A DNA stretch of 64,000 nucleotides from Hymenobacter psychrophilus. GTDB lineage: Bacteria > Bacteroidota > Bacteroidia > Cytophagales > Hymenobacteraceae. Below, piece after piece: positions 17,115-25,584 of this stretch. The translations under genes and the position numbers were made by a program. Positions within the stretch are counted from its first letter, which is position 1. Every line of letters starts with the position of its first letter. The stretch covers positions 1 to 64,000 of the forward strand of contig NZ_FNOV01000010.1 of the NCBI RefSeq assembly GCF_900107135.1, written 5' to 3'. The notes under the pieces are model-generated. The model was not told the origin of the DNA and searched no databases. It worked only from the letters and a program-made list of their open reading frames with translations.

Positions 17115-18461
17115 TTATTGGACAATTAGCAGGTCCTCGAGGCGAGTGGTGTAGGCGGGGCTGCGGTGCTCGGCGCGGCCGAGCCAGGGGGCGGCGGGCT
17201 GGCCGGTGGGGGCCGGTGAGGCCACGCTGGCGGCGGGGCGCACGGTGCCGCGGCCGAACTGGCGGTTGAGCGCATCGAGGCTGCGCATGAGCTGCCGGGC
17301 ACGGGCGTCGGATTCGGGGGTGGCGGCGGGCCGGCCAGTGACCGGCGCGGCGGGGGCGAACAGGCTGAGCTGCTGGCCGCGGCCGGGCGGTTCGAGGCCG
17401 TCGAGTACGACGCCGGCTTTGACGTAGCGGCGGCCAGGCACGTAGAGCTTCTCCAGCAGGCGGCGGGCGTAGGCTAGCAGGCAGAGCGTGTCGGCGGTGG
17501 GGCCGGCGGGCAGCGTGAGCGTGACCGAGCGGGTGTAGGGGGGCGGCACGCGGGTATCGTAGCGGTCCTGGCTGAGGAAGACGGTGAGGATGTGGGCCTG
17601 GTCGTGCTGGGCGCGAAGCTTCTCGGCGGCCCGGCTCAGGTAGGTGCTGACCGCGCCCCATAAGTCATCGAAGCAGGTCAGGCGCTGGCCGAAGGAGCGC
17701 GAGCAGCTGATGCTTTGGCGGGCCAGCGTGCCGTCTTCGGACGGGTGCAGGCCCTGGCAGGGCTGGCCGCGCAGCTCTTGGATAAGCCGCCAGCCGACGA
17801 CCCCGCCGAGGTGCTGGCGGGCCCACCCCTCTCCTACCTGGCCGAGCTGCCAGGCGGTGGTAAGGCCCTGGGCCTGGAGCTTGGCGGCGTACTGGCGGCC
17901 TACGCCCCACACGTCGGCGGCGGGAAGGGCGCGCAGGGCCCGCTCGCGGCGGGCTTCGGTGTCGAGGCGCAGGATGCCCTGGAGCTCGGGGTATTTCTTG
18001 GCCAGGCGGTTGGCGACCTTGGCCAGCGTTTTGGTGGGCGCCAGCCCCACGCAGGTGGGGATGCCGGTGCAGTCGAGCACGTCGCGGCGGATGGCGCGGG
18101 CGCGGGCGTCGAGCGGGCCGCACCAGGTGGTGAGGCCGTCGAGGTCGAGGAAGGCTTCGTCGATGCTGTAGACTTCGACGGCGGGCGCGTGCTCGGCCAG
18201 GCGGGCCATCACGCGGCGCGACATGTCGCCGTAGAGTGGGTAGTTGGAGCTCAGGGCCTGGCCCTGGTGGCGGGTTAGCAGCTCGCGCACCTGGAAGAAG
18301 GGCGCGCCCATGGGGATGCCCAGCAGCTTGGCCTCGGGCGAGCGGCTGACCACGTTGCCGTCGTTGTTACTAAGCACAACCACAGGCCGGCCGTCGAGGC
18401 GGGGCTGGAAGACCCGCTCGCAGGAAACGTAGAAGTTATTGCCGTCGACGAGACCGTACAT
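17115..18461 (-). CDS. umuC: Y-family DNA polymerase V catalytic subunit UmuC
   Basis: A 448-aa error-prone translesion polymerase. The N-terminus MYGLVDGNNFYVSCERVF carries the first catalytic Asp, and YSIDEAFLDL (about residue 97) carries the second acidic pair; both are typical of UmuC. A little-finger domain and a C-terminal UmuC extension follow. It lies downstream of umuD on the same strand, the normal umuDC order. It would replicate past DNA lesions during the SOS-type response. Length matches the family. Confidence 0.95.
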   Translation of the reverse strand: MYGLVDGNNFYVSCERVFQPRLDGRPVVVLSNNDGNVVSRSPEAKLLGIPMGAPFFQVRELLTRHQGQALSSNYPLYGDMSRRVMARLAEHAPAVEVYSIDEAFLDLDGLTTWCGPLDARARAIRRDVLDCTGIPTCVGLAPTKTLAKVANRLAKKYPELQGILRLDTEARRERALRALPAADVWGVGRQYAAKLQAQGLTTAWQLGQVGEGWARQHLGGVVGWRLIQELRGQPCQGLHPSEDGTLARQSISCSRSFGQRLTCFDDLWGAVSTYLSRAAEKLRAQHDQAHILTVFLSQDRYDTRVPPPYTRSVTLTLPAGPTADTLCLLAYARRLLEKLYVPGRRYVKAGVVLDGLEPPGRGQQLSLFAPAAPVTGRPAATPESDARARQLMRSLDALNRQFGRGTVRPAASVASPAPTGQPAAPWLGRAEHRSPAYTTRLEDLLIVQ

Positions 18462-18469
18462 TTTGTTTT

Positions 18470-18565
18470 GGGCTTTTAGCTGACAGCTGCTAGCTGTTAG
18501 CTTTCGTTCTGGGTAGCTGACTGAACTTGAGCTATCAGCTAATAGCTGTGAGCTAACAGCTCAAT
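18470..18565. repeat. AGCTGTTAGCT-type simple repeat between umuD and umuC
   Basis: The spacer is made of degenerate copies of AGCTGTTAGCT/AGCTATCAGCT in both orientations, able to fold on itself. It resembles the low-complexity spacers near 41.0, 48.9 and 50.4 kb in being built from a short unit. Confidence 0.6.
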
Positions 18566-18569
18566 AACG

Positions 18570-19037
18570 CTAGTCACGGCTGCGGATGAGGGCAGTGAGG
18601 CGGCCGGGGATAAGTTCGTGGACTACGTGGGTGACGACGCCCCAGATGCGCAGGTTTTCAGGCTCGGTGATGGGGTAATCGGGATAGGCCGGGTTTTCGG
18701 CCTGCAGCCACCAGGCGGTGCCGCGGCGCACTAGGCGCTTGACGGTGCACTCGCCCTCGACGACGGCCACGACGATGTGGTTGTGGTCGGCTTCGAGGTG
18801 CTTGTCGACGGCCAGCAGGTCGCCGGAATGGATTTCGGCCCCCTGCATGCTCTCACCCGACACGCGCACCAGGTAGGTGGCTTCGGGGTGGCGGAAGAGC
18901 AGACGGTTAAGGTCAAAGAGCTCTTCGAGTTCGTCGGTGGCCGGCGAGGGAAAGCCGCAGGGCACGAGGCTGGCGAACAGCGGCAGCCAGAGCGTGGTAG
19001 TGGGCGTGCCCACGTCGATAAGTTCAACAGTAGTCAT
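18570..19037 (-). CDS. umuD: UmuD-type S24 autopeptidase
   Basis: A 155-aa LexA/UmuD-fold protein. CGFPSP at 27-32 gives the Cys27-Gly28 self-cleavage site. Ser63 in RVSGESMQG is the nucleophile and Lys100 in ECTVKR is the general base. RecA-stimulated cleavage gives UmuD', the partner of UmuC. I use the ATG at 19037, the start of the conserved part; an in-frame ATG at 19067 is also possible. A palindrome lies just upstream. Confidence 0.92.
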   Translation of the reverse strand: MTTVELIDVGTPTTTLWLPLFASLVPCGFPSPATDELEELFDLNRLLFRHPEATYLVRVSGESMQGAEIHSGDLLAVDKHLEADHNHIVVAVVEGECTVKRLVRRGTAWWLQAENPAYPDYPITEPENLRIWGVVTHVVHELIPGRLTALIRSRD

Positions 19038-19070
19038 GGCAGGAAACCGGCTGAGCCAGCTTTGCAATAC

Positions 19071-19087
19071 TACTAAATAAATTAGTA
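19071..19087. promoter_or_regulatory. Operator candidate TACTAA-N5-TTAGTA
   Basis: A perfect 6-bp-arm dyad with a 5-base spacer, 33 bases before the umuD start at 19037. Position and symmetry fit a repressor site controlling the SOS-like operon. It does not match the E. coli LexA box, and the regulator is unknown. Confidence 0.45.
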
Positions 19088-19226
19088 AAATTGATTACTT
19101 CTTGGCTTATGCTATTGGCGGCCTGCTTACTCAGGAGCGTTTCAAGCAGCTGAACGTCATTCTACCAAGGAAACCTCCCCCACCCTACCGGGCGAAAGAT
19201 CAACTAAATTAAATAGCAAAAATACT

Positions 19227-19397
19227 ATGCCTTACTATCTACCGGACGCGGAATCGTTTGAGAAAATATTTGGGGAGTACATGGCCTGGGACTTGGGGCT
19301 ACTATTTATAGTGGTTTTTGAAGGTGTAGGAGCTATGCGACAGGTTCCACCGGGGGCAGTAGTTGGAGTGATCCAGCGAGAATGGACAACGCGCTAA
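19227..19397 (+). CDS. Possible 56-aa protein
   Basis: A lone short frame in an otherwise empty stretch. It starts at ATG (MPYYLPDAESFEKIFGEY) and has a hydrophobic middle (LGLLFIVVF). No domain is recognised and no clear ribosome site is seen. It may be a gene remnant. Confidence 0.25.
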   Translation: MPYYLPDAESFEKIFGEYMAWDLGLLFIVVFEGVGAMRQVPPGAVVGVIQREWTTR

Positions 19398-19814
19398 GGT
19401 AGACGAGAAGCAATTCAGGGCGAAAAGCGGTTCAGTGAGGCAGCAGTTCAGTAGTAAGCGTGCTTCAGCCGGCTCTGATCTGGGCGTTGTCGTGGGTCTG
19501 GCCGGGCCGGGTGAAACTAGGCAGTAACCCGGCCTGGGGACTACGGACGCGTCAGTTTCCACTCGATGTCTATGGCAATGATTCTGCGTCACATAGGGAA
19601 GCGTGGATAATGAATCCAGACTCCCCTAGGATGAGTTGACGAGGTCAATATGCATTGTCACAGCTACCAGGAGTAAGCTTACCAATCATTTCGTTGGGAC
19701 GGTGGTATTAGCCTAACTGGATACATAAGGTCGGATATGCACAAGTTCGTATAATTGAATTTTTTTATTATAAAATATTAATTATCTTGCTTATGAACTC
19801 TGAACCCTAATGCA
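19398..19814. other. Non-coding stretch
   Basis: I see no supportable gene here. Composition becomes AT-rich towards 19800, where a promoter for the following exported protein probably lies (TTTTTTTATTATAAAATATT around 19758). Confidence 0.5.
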
Positions 19815-20840
19815 ATGAAGCTACTACCTATCCTTTGCTGTCTCGCATTATCGTTGTCGGCATTCGCTCAAAACGAAGCATTAACCTTCCGTAAGTCTTT
19901 CAAGCTAAAGACTATACACGTTATAATGGAAGGAAATGAAAAAGGTAAAGTTGACAAGGGTAAGACCAAAGAGTGGTCAAGGACCGAGAAGAGCAAGCGC
20001 TCAAAGAATGAAAAAGCAGATGGGGTTCAGAAGTACTATATTTCCTCTACCCAGGTGCTTTTGATAGACGAAAAAGAAAATCATAAGGCGACTGTGACTG
20101 ATGACAAAATTGTATTAGCAGGGGAATGTGAATACGCAATCGAGTACATATTGACCGCTCAACGCGAAATTCTATCATCGGATGGTAAAACTAAAACGGC
20201 TCAAGCCATTATAGAAACCAATGCAGAAGAGGGGTTCATTAAATTTACAGATGAAAAAGTGTGGGTAAACCCGTTATTGAGCGAAGATCATGAAGATGAG
20301 GGCGTTTACTATTACACGTTAACTAATCGACAAACATTAACATTTCGTTTTAGCGAATGGGTCGTTTCAGCAATGACGCTGCCTCTGAAGTACCGATTCG
20401 GTGGGAAAAACCACTACCAAGGCTTAAATAATGTTGATAGTACAAAGTCATTCCGCCAAGACTTTACGACGGCAATCAATATTAACTTATTCGTAGGGCA
20501 CACCTTGCGCGCCTCAACTAGCTACCATTACCGCGAACAAGTCGGTAGTATTACTACCACGCAGAAACTCATGTTTGGCGTGTTATTGGGCGCATCCACT
20601 GTTACGCTCGACAAGAGTAATACTAACGCAGCACGTAGACCACTCACCGGTGACACAAAGCTCAACAAGGGACTGGCGACAACTGGCTTAGGGTTTACCT
20701 ACAGTGTAAATAAACTGAACGCGGGCGTATTTGGCGGCTTCGACTGGGCCGTTGGGTCCAGTGCTACCAAGTGGAACTATAACCATCGGCCGTGGCTGGG
20801 ATTGGCTATTGGCTATTCCTTGTTCCCATTCTCTATGTAG
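19815..20840 (+). CDS. Exported protein of unknown function
   Basis: A 341-aa protein with a signal peptide (LLPILCCLALSLSAFAQ, cut after FAQ). The middle is Lys/Glu-rich (residues about 45-70). The C-terminal half has alternating hydrophobic/polar strands and ends in an aromatic-rich stretch (WLGLAIGYSLFPFSM), which would suit a small outer-membrane or surface beta protein. The gene is clearly lower in GC than its neighbours, suggesting recent transfer. No family recognised. Confidence 0.7.
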   Translation: MKLLPILCCLALSLSAFAQNEALTFRKSFKLKTIHVIMEGNEKGKVDKGKTKEWSRTEKSKRSKNEKADGVQKYYISSTQVLLIDEKENHKATVTDDKIVLAGECEYAIEYILTAQREILSSDGKTKTAQAIIETNAEEGFIKFTDEKVWVNPLLSEDHEDEGVYYYTLTNRQTLTFRFSEWVVSAMTLPLKYRFGGKNHYQGLNNVDSTKSFRQDFTTAININLFVGHTLRASTSYHYREQVGSITTTQKLMFGVLLGASTVTLDKSNTNAARRPLTGDTKLNKGLATTGLGFTYSVNKLNAGVFGGFDWAVGSSATKWNYNHRPWLGLAIGYSLFPFSM

Positions 20841-21002
20841 AGAGAGGATTTACTGGGCAGCTTGTTGCTTTAGATATTGCTTAAAGGCCACTAGGTACTC
20901 AGGGCTGAACGTGGTAGCTTAAATGGTAGGGCGCAAAGTACTGGCGGGTAGAACACGGGCACCGGGCTTTCTGATGACGCGACAGTATAGCGCGGATGGT
21001 GT

Positions 21003-21830
21003 TCATGCGCCGAGGTGCTTCGGGTTCTCGATTCCCAGCTTCTCGGCGAAGCGGCGGGTGGCCTGTTGGTGGCGGCGGGTTATCTGCTGCCGGGCGGCTT
21101 CGGAGGGCTGCCAGTCGGGCCGGGGGTAGCGGTGAATGGCCTGCTGCACCTCCTGGCGCTGTTGGGCGGCTTGTTCCACACTCAGCAGGCCGCGGCGGTA
21201 TTTCTGCTTGATGAGGGTAAGCTTGTCGCGCAGGTGCCGGGCATTGGGGTGGCTGGCGGGAATCATCAGGGCCACAGACTGCACCAGTGCGGGGGCGGCC
21301 TGTTGGAGCTGGTGCAGGGCTACGGCCTCCTGACTGATGGCTTGGGTCTTCTGGTCGAGGTGCTGGTTTTCCAGGTGCCGGGCCTTCTTCTCGAAGTAGG
21401 CGTTGAGCAGCCCATAGATGGTGGCCGGGTCGAGGGCGTTAAAGAACTTGGTACCAATGGTGCGGGCTTCTTTCAGAGCCAGAATGATGTCCTTGACGCT
21501 GTCGTGGGTGTAGATCTGGGCCAGGGTATCGGCCATTTCCAGGATGTCGGCCGCGTCGGGCTTGTCGGCCACCCGCACGCTGTCGACGAAAGCGCGCAGG
21601 ATGATGACCAGCAGCTTTACTACCACCTCCTCCCCTAACGTCCACTTCAGCTGGAACAGCTTGGGGGCTGCGGCGGCCTGGGCTACCGTCAGGCCCGCCG
21701 ACAGCTCGGCCAGCACGAGGCGAGCGGCGGGGTTGGGGGTGGCGGCCAGGTGGCTAACGGTCGTACTTGGACTTGAAGCCAGCTGCAGCAAAGAAGTCTC
21801 CGGCCGGGGGCTGCTGGTGAAGGGAGCCAT
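21003..21830 (-). CDS. Prophage/plasmid-type protein, DUF6633-like
   Basis: About 275 aa, helical, ending in a basic stretch (RRHQQATRRFAEKLGIENP). The central part (about 65-150) with ILEMADTLAQIY and DIILALKEARTIGTKFFNAL resembles replication-linked proteins of Bacteroidota phages. The start is uncertain: the ATG at 21830 makes it overlap the upstream gene by 77 bases; a GTG nearer 21720 is an alternative. It is the last gene of the minus-strand early operon. Confidence 0.6.
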   Translation of the reverse strand: MAPFTSSPRPETSLLQLASSPSTTVSHLAATPNPAARLVLAELSAGLTVAQAAAAPKLFQLKWTLGEEVVVKLLVIILRAFVDSVRVADKPDAADILEMADTLAQIYTHDSVKDIILALKEARTIGTKFFNALDPATIYGLLNAYFEKKARHLENQHLDQKTQAISQEAVALHQLQQAAPALVQSVALMIPASHPNARHLRDKLTLIKQKYRRGLLSVEQAAQQRQEVQQAIHRYPRPDWQPSEAARQQITRRHQQATRRFAEKLGIENPKHLGA

Positions 21831-22800
21831 CGGGCCTGCGCTGGACGTTCGGAGCGAGTTTGAGGCGGTTTTCATGGGCATCGTTGAGGAAGAATTGCGT
21901 AGCGCAGGCTTTCCAGTCGCGGCGCTGGGGCGGCTCTCCGGTCTTCCGGTCGCGCCAGGCCTGAATCTTGGCGTGGTAAAATCGTAAATCAGCCAACTGG
22001 TAATCGGTGTCGTCGAACGCCTGAATGAACTTCTCCACGTCGGCCAGCTCAGACTCGGCAAAGGGTACTTCGGGTTGCTGCTGCCGGCCGCGCCGGGTCT
22101 GGCTGTCGGAACCGGCAGCAGCTGCGCGGATGGTTTTGGCCTGCTTCACCCCCTTTTTCTTTGGCGCAACTTTCTTTTTGGGGGCTGCGCCTGGGACCGG
22201 GCCTGCACCGTTAGCTTCGCTGACCATCGGTTGGGCCGGGGCGGTGTCGTCCGGCAGCAGTTCCGCGCCTGAAAGCCCTTCGCCTTCGAGCACCGCTATT
22301 TTTTTTTGGTGCGGCGCGGCGGCGCTGTTTACACCGTTTGTAGTACTACCTGTTTTACCATACAAGGAGGGTTGACCCACTTCTGGTACAACCCTCCCCG
22401 GTTGGTTGGCCCACTTCCGGGCCAACGGTTGTACCACCTCCGGTACAACTGACGGAATTTCGGTTAGCCCACTTCTGGTACAACTGCCGGCGGGGTGGCC
22501 CATTTCTGGTACAACCTCCCCGAGTGTGCGCAGCCGTACCGAGCTGCCACCGTTGTGGCTGGGCTGGTAGGTAAGCAGGCCCCAGGCGGCGAGGTCGCGC
22601 AGGGTGTCGAGGTAGGTGCCACGGTTGCCGATGTGGGCGGCTTGCATCACGTCGGCACGATTTAGGGGAAGCTCGAGGGGGAAGCGGGCGGCGTTCCATT
22701 GGTAGAACAGGGTCCAATACAGGCTGACATGGTGGGGCCGGGCCTGAGCCTGGCGGCTCAGGTGCTCGTGGGCGGCGCGGGTGTGGGCCACGTAGTTCAT
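21754..22800 (-). CDS. Prophage replication-initiator-like winged-helix protein
   Basis: A 348-aa protein. Residues 1-90 look like a winged-helix DNA-binding domain of the phage replisome-organiser type (LNRADVMQAAHIGNRGTYLD, then LRDLAAWGLLTY). A central low-complexity region has repeated motifs of the form VVPEVxQP (about 90-150) and Lys/Ala-rich runs. The end carries a conserved-looking segment (DYQLADLRFYHAKIQAWRD). Its ATG overlaps the TGA of the upstream gene as ATGA, indicating translational coupling. The role, loading a replication fork protein on the element's origin, is inferred. Confidence 0.7.
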   Translation of the reverse strand: MNYVAHTRAAHEHLSRQAQARPHHVSLYWTLFYQWNAARFPLELPLNRADVMQAAHIGNRGTYLDTLRDLAAWGLLTYQPSHNGGSSVRLRTLGEVVPEMGHPAGSCTRSGLTEIPSVVPEVVQPLARKWANQPGRVVPEVGQPSLYGKTGSTTNGVNSAAAPHQKKIAVLEGEGLSGAELLPDDTAPAQPMVSEANGAGPVPGAAPKKKVAPKKKGVKQAKTIRAAAAGSDSQTRRGRQQQPEVPFAESELADVEKFIQAFDDTDYQLADLRFYHAKIQAWRDRKTGEPPQRRDWKACATQFFLNDAHENRLKLAPNVQRRPDGSLHQQPPAGDFFAAAGFKSKYDR

Positions 22801-23411
22801 GCATGCGCCGGCATAGGAATCAGGGGAACGAAGGGCTCGTCGATGGCCGTGAAGCCGGCGGCAGGCTCGAACAGGTCAAGCTGGATGCCGGCAGTGCACT
22901 TGCCGCGCAGGGCCGCCTCCACTTCGGCCACGGCGGCCTGGACGGCCGTTTCGAGCAGGCCGGCATAGGCATAGGGCTCGAGCTCCTGGTCGAAGGCCAC
23001 GTAGGGGCTGGCCAGGTTGAGCAGCTTGCCGGCGGCGAGCTGGCGCTGGCCGAGAAGCGTAACCCCGCTCCCACCGCCACCGAGGGTGAGGCCGGTGACG
23101 GTGAAGGGCGTGAGGTGGTCGGGTAGTGGGCCGGAGTCGTCGTCGGGCCAGAAGTCGGGCGTTTCGCGCAGTTGCTCGCAGAGCAGGCACAGGTGGGGCA
23201 CGAGCTGGGCCAGGCGGGCGAGCAGGTCGGGGTGCACGAGCTCCTGGCACGTGAGGGCGAAGGTGCGGGGCGGGGCCTGGTCGGTGCGCTGCTCAGTGAA
23301 TTCGCACTGCAGCTGCTGGTGTTTGATGCGGGCTTTGAGCACGCGCAGGATGGAGCGCGGGGCGGGCTCGTCGGCGGCCGGGCCGACCAGGGCGTGGTGG
23401 GGAGTGGGCAT
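22797..23411 (-). CDS. Unknown protein of prophage early operon
   Basis: A 204-aa acidic protein starting MPTPHHALVGPAADEP. No enzyme motif is visible. Features include CEFTEQRTDQAPPRTFALTC and a Gly-rich turn (LGGGGSGVTLLG). Its TGA overlaps the next ATG. The ATG at 23411 is preferred because the frame upstream belongs to the HTH gene region. Confidence 0.6.
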   Translation of the reverse strand: MPTPHHALVGPAADEPAPRSILRVLKARIKHQQLQCEFTEQRTDQAPPRTFALTCQELVHPDLLARLAQLVPHLCLLCEQLRETPDFWPDDDSGPLPDHLTPFTVTGLTLGGGGSGVTLLGQRQLAAGKLLNLASPYVAFDQELEPYAYAGLLETAVQAAVAEVEAALRGKCTAGIQLDLFEPAAGFTAIDEPFVPLIPMPAHA

Positions 23412-23439
23412 GGGATAAGAGAATTGGGGCCGGGGTGGA

Positions 23440-23742
23440 CTAAATGGAATAGTTGAAAGGGGACGGACGGTGGTAGCGCAGCGGGTAGGCGTCGAGTACG
23501 GAGCGGCGGTAGCCCCAATCCTTCTCGTTGAGGCGCACGCCCTGAATGCGGCCCACGCGCCGAGCGCGCCGGAGCGATTCGGCGCACAACCCGAGGTAGG
23601 CGGCGGCCTGCTCAGTGGGCAGGATTTGGTCGGACGCGGCCGGGGCCGGCTGCAGGAGTTGGGCAACCTGTTGGGCCAGCTGCGATACTTCGGCGCGCAG
23701 CGCCAGCCACTCGGATTCGGGGATGAGCAGAAACGATTGCAT
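23440..23742 (-). CDS. Excisionase-like HTH protein (copy 1)
   Basis: About 100 aa. An N-terminal helix (LIPESEWLALRAEVSQLAQQ) is followed by a MerR/excisionase-type helix-turn-helix: LPTEQAAAYLGLCAESLRRA, then the wing-like GRIQGVRLNEKDWG. The shared EQAAAYLGL/RLNEKDWG motifs make it a paralogue of the next gene upstream. Probably binds DNA in the excision or regulation of the element. Confidence 0.75.
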   Translation of the reverse strand: MQSFLLIPESEWLALRAEVSQLAQQVAQLLQPAPAASDQILPTEQAAAYLGLCAESLRRARRVGRIQGVRLNEKDWGYRRSVLDAYPLRYHRPSPFNYSI

Positions 23743-23807
23743 AGAGATGGGGATGAAAGGTGAAACCATCTCCGGCTAACGTTCAGGGGGCGGTCAAGCG
23801 CATGGGC

Positions 23808-24143
23808 TCAGGCTGCCTCGCGGCTGGCTACGGGGGCCGGGTGGCGGGCAGGACCAGCCGGTACCGTCAGGCGGTGGTAGCGACGCGGGTAGGCATCAAG
23901 AGCCGAACGCCAGAAGCCCCAATCCTTCTCGTTGAGGCGCACGCCGGCAATGCGGCCGGCCCGGCGGGCCCGGAGCAGCGCTTCTTCGCACAGACCCAGG
24001 TAGGCGGCGGCCTGCCGAGTGGGCAGCACCTCGTCGGGCGGAACCGGAGCGGGCTGGCGGGCGGTTTCGGCAGCTTCCAGGCGTTCGAGCCGCTCGAGGT
24101 AGCTCTGCCATTCGGTGGCGGATAGAATCACGGCGGGCTGCAT
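23808..24143 (-). CDS. Excisionase-like HTH protein (copy 2)
   Basis: 111 aa, same layout as its neighbour: LSATEWQSYLERLERLE helix, then LPTRQAAAYLGLCEEALLRA and GRIAGVRLNEKDWGFWRSAL. A tandem duplication with divergence in the N-terminal helix. It ends with a Pro/Ala-rich tail. Confidence 0.75.
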   Translation of the reverse strand: MQPAVILSATEWQSYLERLERLEAAETARQPAPVPPDEVLPTRQAAAYLGLCEEALLRARRAGRIAGVRLNEKDWGFWRSALDAYPRRYHRLTVPAGPARHPAPVASREAA

Positions 24144-24145
24144 AC

Positions 24146-24406
24146 TCAGGAGTCGGCTATGATGCGGGTGGCACGTTTTTCCAGCTGGCGCCGGCGGGCC
24201 AGTTCGGCCTCGGCCACTTCCATAAAGGCCTCGACCACCTCCCGCCGGTTGCTGCGCCCGTCGATGGTCTGGTAGATGCTGGCCCGGCTGGCCTTTACGC
24301 CCCTGGACTTGAGCAGCTTGAGCGTGTCGTTGACGCTCTGGTTGCGTTTGCCGAGGCGCTCATAAATTTCCCGGAGTTGTCCGGTTTTTTTAGCTTCCTG
24401 TTCCAT
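24146..24406 (-). CDS. Small HTH-like protein, first gene of prophage early operon
   Basis: 86 aa, strongly basic and helical. LGKRNQSVNDTLKLLKSRGV with ASRASIYQTIDG suggests a helix-turn-helix able to recognise DNA. It stops 2 bases before the next gene. It faces the CI-like repressor across a 100-base divergent promoter region, the position of a Cro-like gene, though similarity to Cro is not evident. Confidence 0.65.
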   Translation of the reverse strand: MEQEAKKTGQLREIYERLGKRNQSVNDTLKLLKSRGVKASRASIYQTIDGRSNRREVVEAFMEVAEAELARRRQLEKRATRIIADS

Positions 24407-24506
24407 AGTGTTTGTAATTTGTTATATTTGTGTGGATGAATGCGCATCTAATATGCATAAATATATCAACACCAAGGCGTAACACCTCCATTTTTTTACC
24501 AAGATC
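24407..24506. promoter_or_regulatory. Divergent promoter/operator region of the prophage switch
   Basis: AT-rich spacer between the repressor and the early operon. TATATTTG (24423-24430) fits the -7 box for the plus-strand repressor. Short dyads TGCGCA (24441-24446) and TATGCATA (24453-24460) are operator candidates. Confidence 0.45.
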
Positions 24507-25343
24507 ATGGAACAGGAGAATGTTGCCAGCAAACGCATTGGCACCTGGCTTAGCTATAAGGGACTGAATGCCAACAGCGCATCGCAGCAGTTGGGCTACG
24601 CTAACAGCAGCAAAATGTACAAGCTGCTCCAGGGCGGCTCGCCCGGCTTTGACACTATGGTGGAATTTTCCCAGGCCTGGCCGGAGCTTTCGCTGGATTG
24701 GCTGGTGCTGGGAGTTGGCCCTATGGTGCGGGCCGGTCAGGGCACCGACAGCCCCCTGGCGCTCGAGCAGGTGGTGCGCAGCAAGGACGTGACGCTAGTC
24801 ACGGTGGACGACCAGGGCCGCCAGAACATGGTACTGGTGCCCATTCCGGCGCAGGCCGGCTACACCGTGGCCTACAATGAGGCAGTGTACCTGAAAAACC
24901 TGAAGAATTACCGGGTGCCGGGCTTCGACCGGGGTGAGTACCGGGCCTTTGAAGTGGCCGGCGACAGCATGGAACCCACCATCAACCACCGCGACATCGT
25001 GGTGACCTCCCGGGTTGATGAGCCGCGGTTGCTGGAGGTGGGGGAAATCTACGTGTTTGTCACGCCCGAATCGGTGATGCTCAAGCGCATCAAGGACCGG
25101 GTGCGGGCCGATGACGAGGAGATTATCCTGTACTCGGACAATCCCCACCGCAAGCCCTATGGCATGGAAACCCGTGACATTATGGAAATGTGGCGGGTGC
25201 GCGGCTACGTGTCGAGCTATATGCCCAGTGCGCCCGACATCACGACCGAGCGCCTGTGGGAGGTTATCGAGCAGCTGGGCTTTGACCGGGCCGACATTCG
25301 GCGGCAGTTAATGGAAAACGCCCCCTCTGACGCCCCCCTTTAA
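24507..25343 (+). CDS. CI/LexA-like S24 repressor
   Basis: A 278-aa protein. An N-terminal HTH-type region (residues about 5-70; GTWLSYKGLNANSASQQLGY) is followed by a linker and an S24 autopeptidase domain with Ser154 in EVAGDSMEPT and Lys193 in VMLKRIKD. The layout is that of prophage repressors inactivated by RecA-dependent self-cleavage. It diverges from the early operon and precedes the integrase, so it probably maintains the integrated state. Confidence 0.9.
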   Translation: MEQENVASKRIGTWLSYKGLNANSASQQLGYANSSKMYKLLQGGSPGFDTMVEFSQAWPELSLDWLVLGVGPMVRAGQGTDSPLALEQVVRSKDVTLVTVDDQGRQNMVLVPIPAQAGYTVAYNEAVYLKNLKNYRVPGFDRGEYRAFEVAGDSMEPTINHRDIVVTSRVDEPRLLEVGEIYVFVTPESVMLKRIKDRVRADDEEIILYSDNPHRKPYGMETRDIMEMWRVRGYVSSYMPSAPDITTERLWEVIEQLGFDRADIRRQLMENAPSDAPL

Positions 25344-25455
25344 AATGGGATGGCGCCTGATGTAATACTAACTTTTTGACTAACAAATAATTACCGTGTG
25401 CTTTGGGTGGTCGGTTTAGTTCCGACAGGAGGCTCATTCTTGCACACCCGGAACG

Positions 25456-25503
25456 CCCGGAAACTTGCTTCTCGCACCGCGAAGGCACGTTTCCGGGTTT
25501 TTT
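25456..25503 (+). terminator. Terminator after the repressor gene
   Basis: CCCGGAAAC at 25456 pairs with GTTTCCGGG at 25489, followed by TTTTTTG. The stem loop contains a second short dyad. Confidence 0.65.
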
Positions 25504-25584
25504 GCGTTCGGGGGAAATGGCACTCCTGGGCGCGAAACTTTCACTTAACGGCGGAAGCGACGCTACCCTACACGCTACCCTCTT

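Noticed and set aside
19302..19592. Minus-strand 96-aa frame
   Set aside because: Low-complexity product, no start signal, odd composition.
20848..20914. Minus-strand peptide end (SPEYLVAFKQYLKQQ)
   Set aside because: Looks like a C-terminal remnant, but a stop lies directly upstream and no larger gene can be rebuilt.
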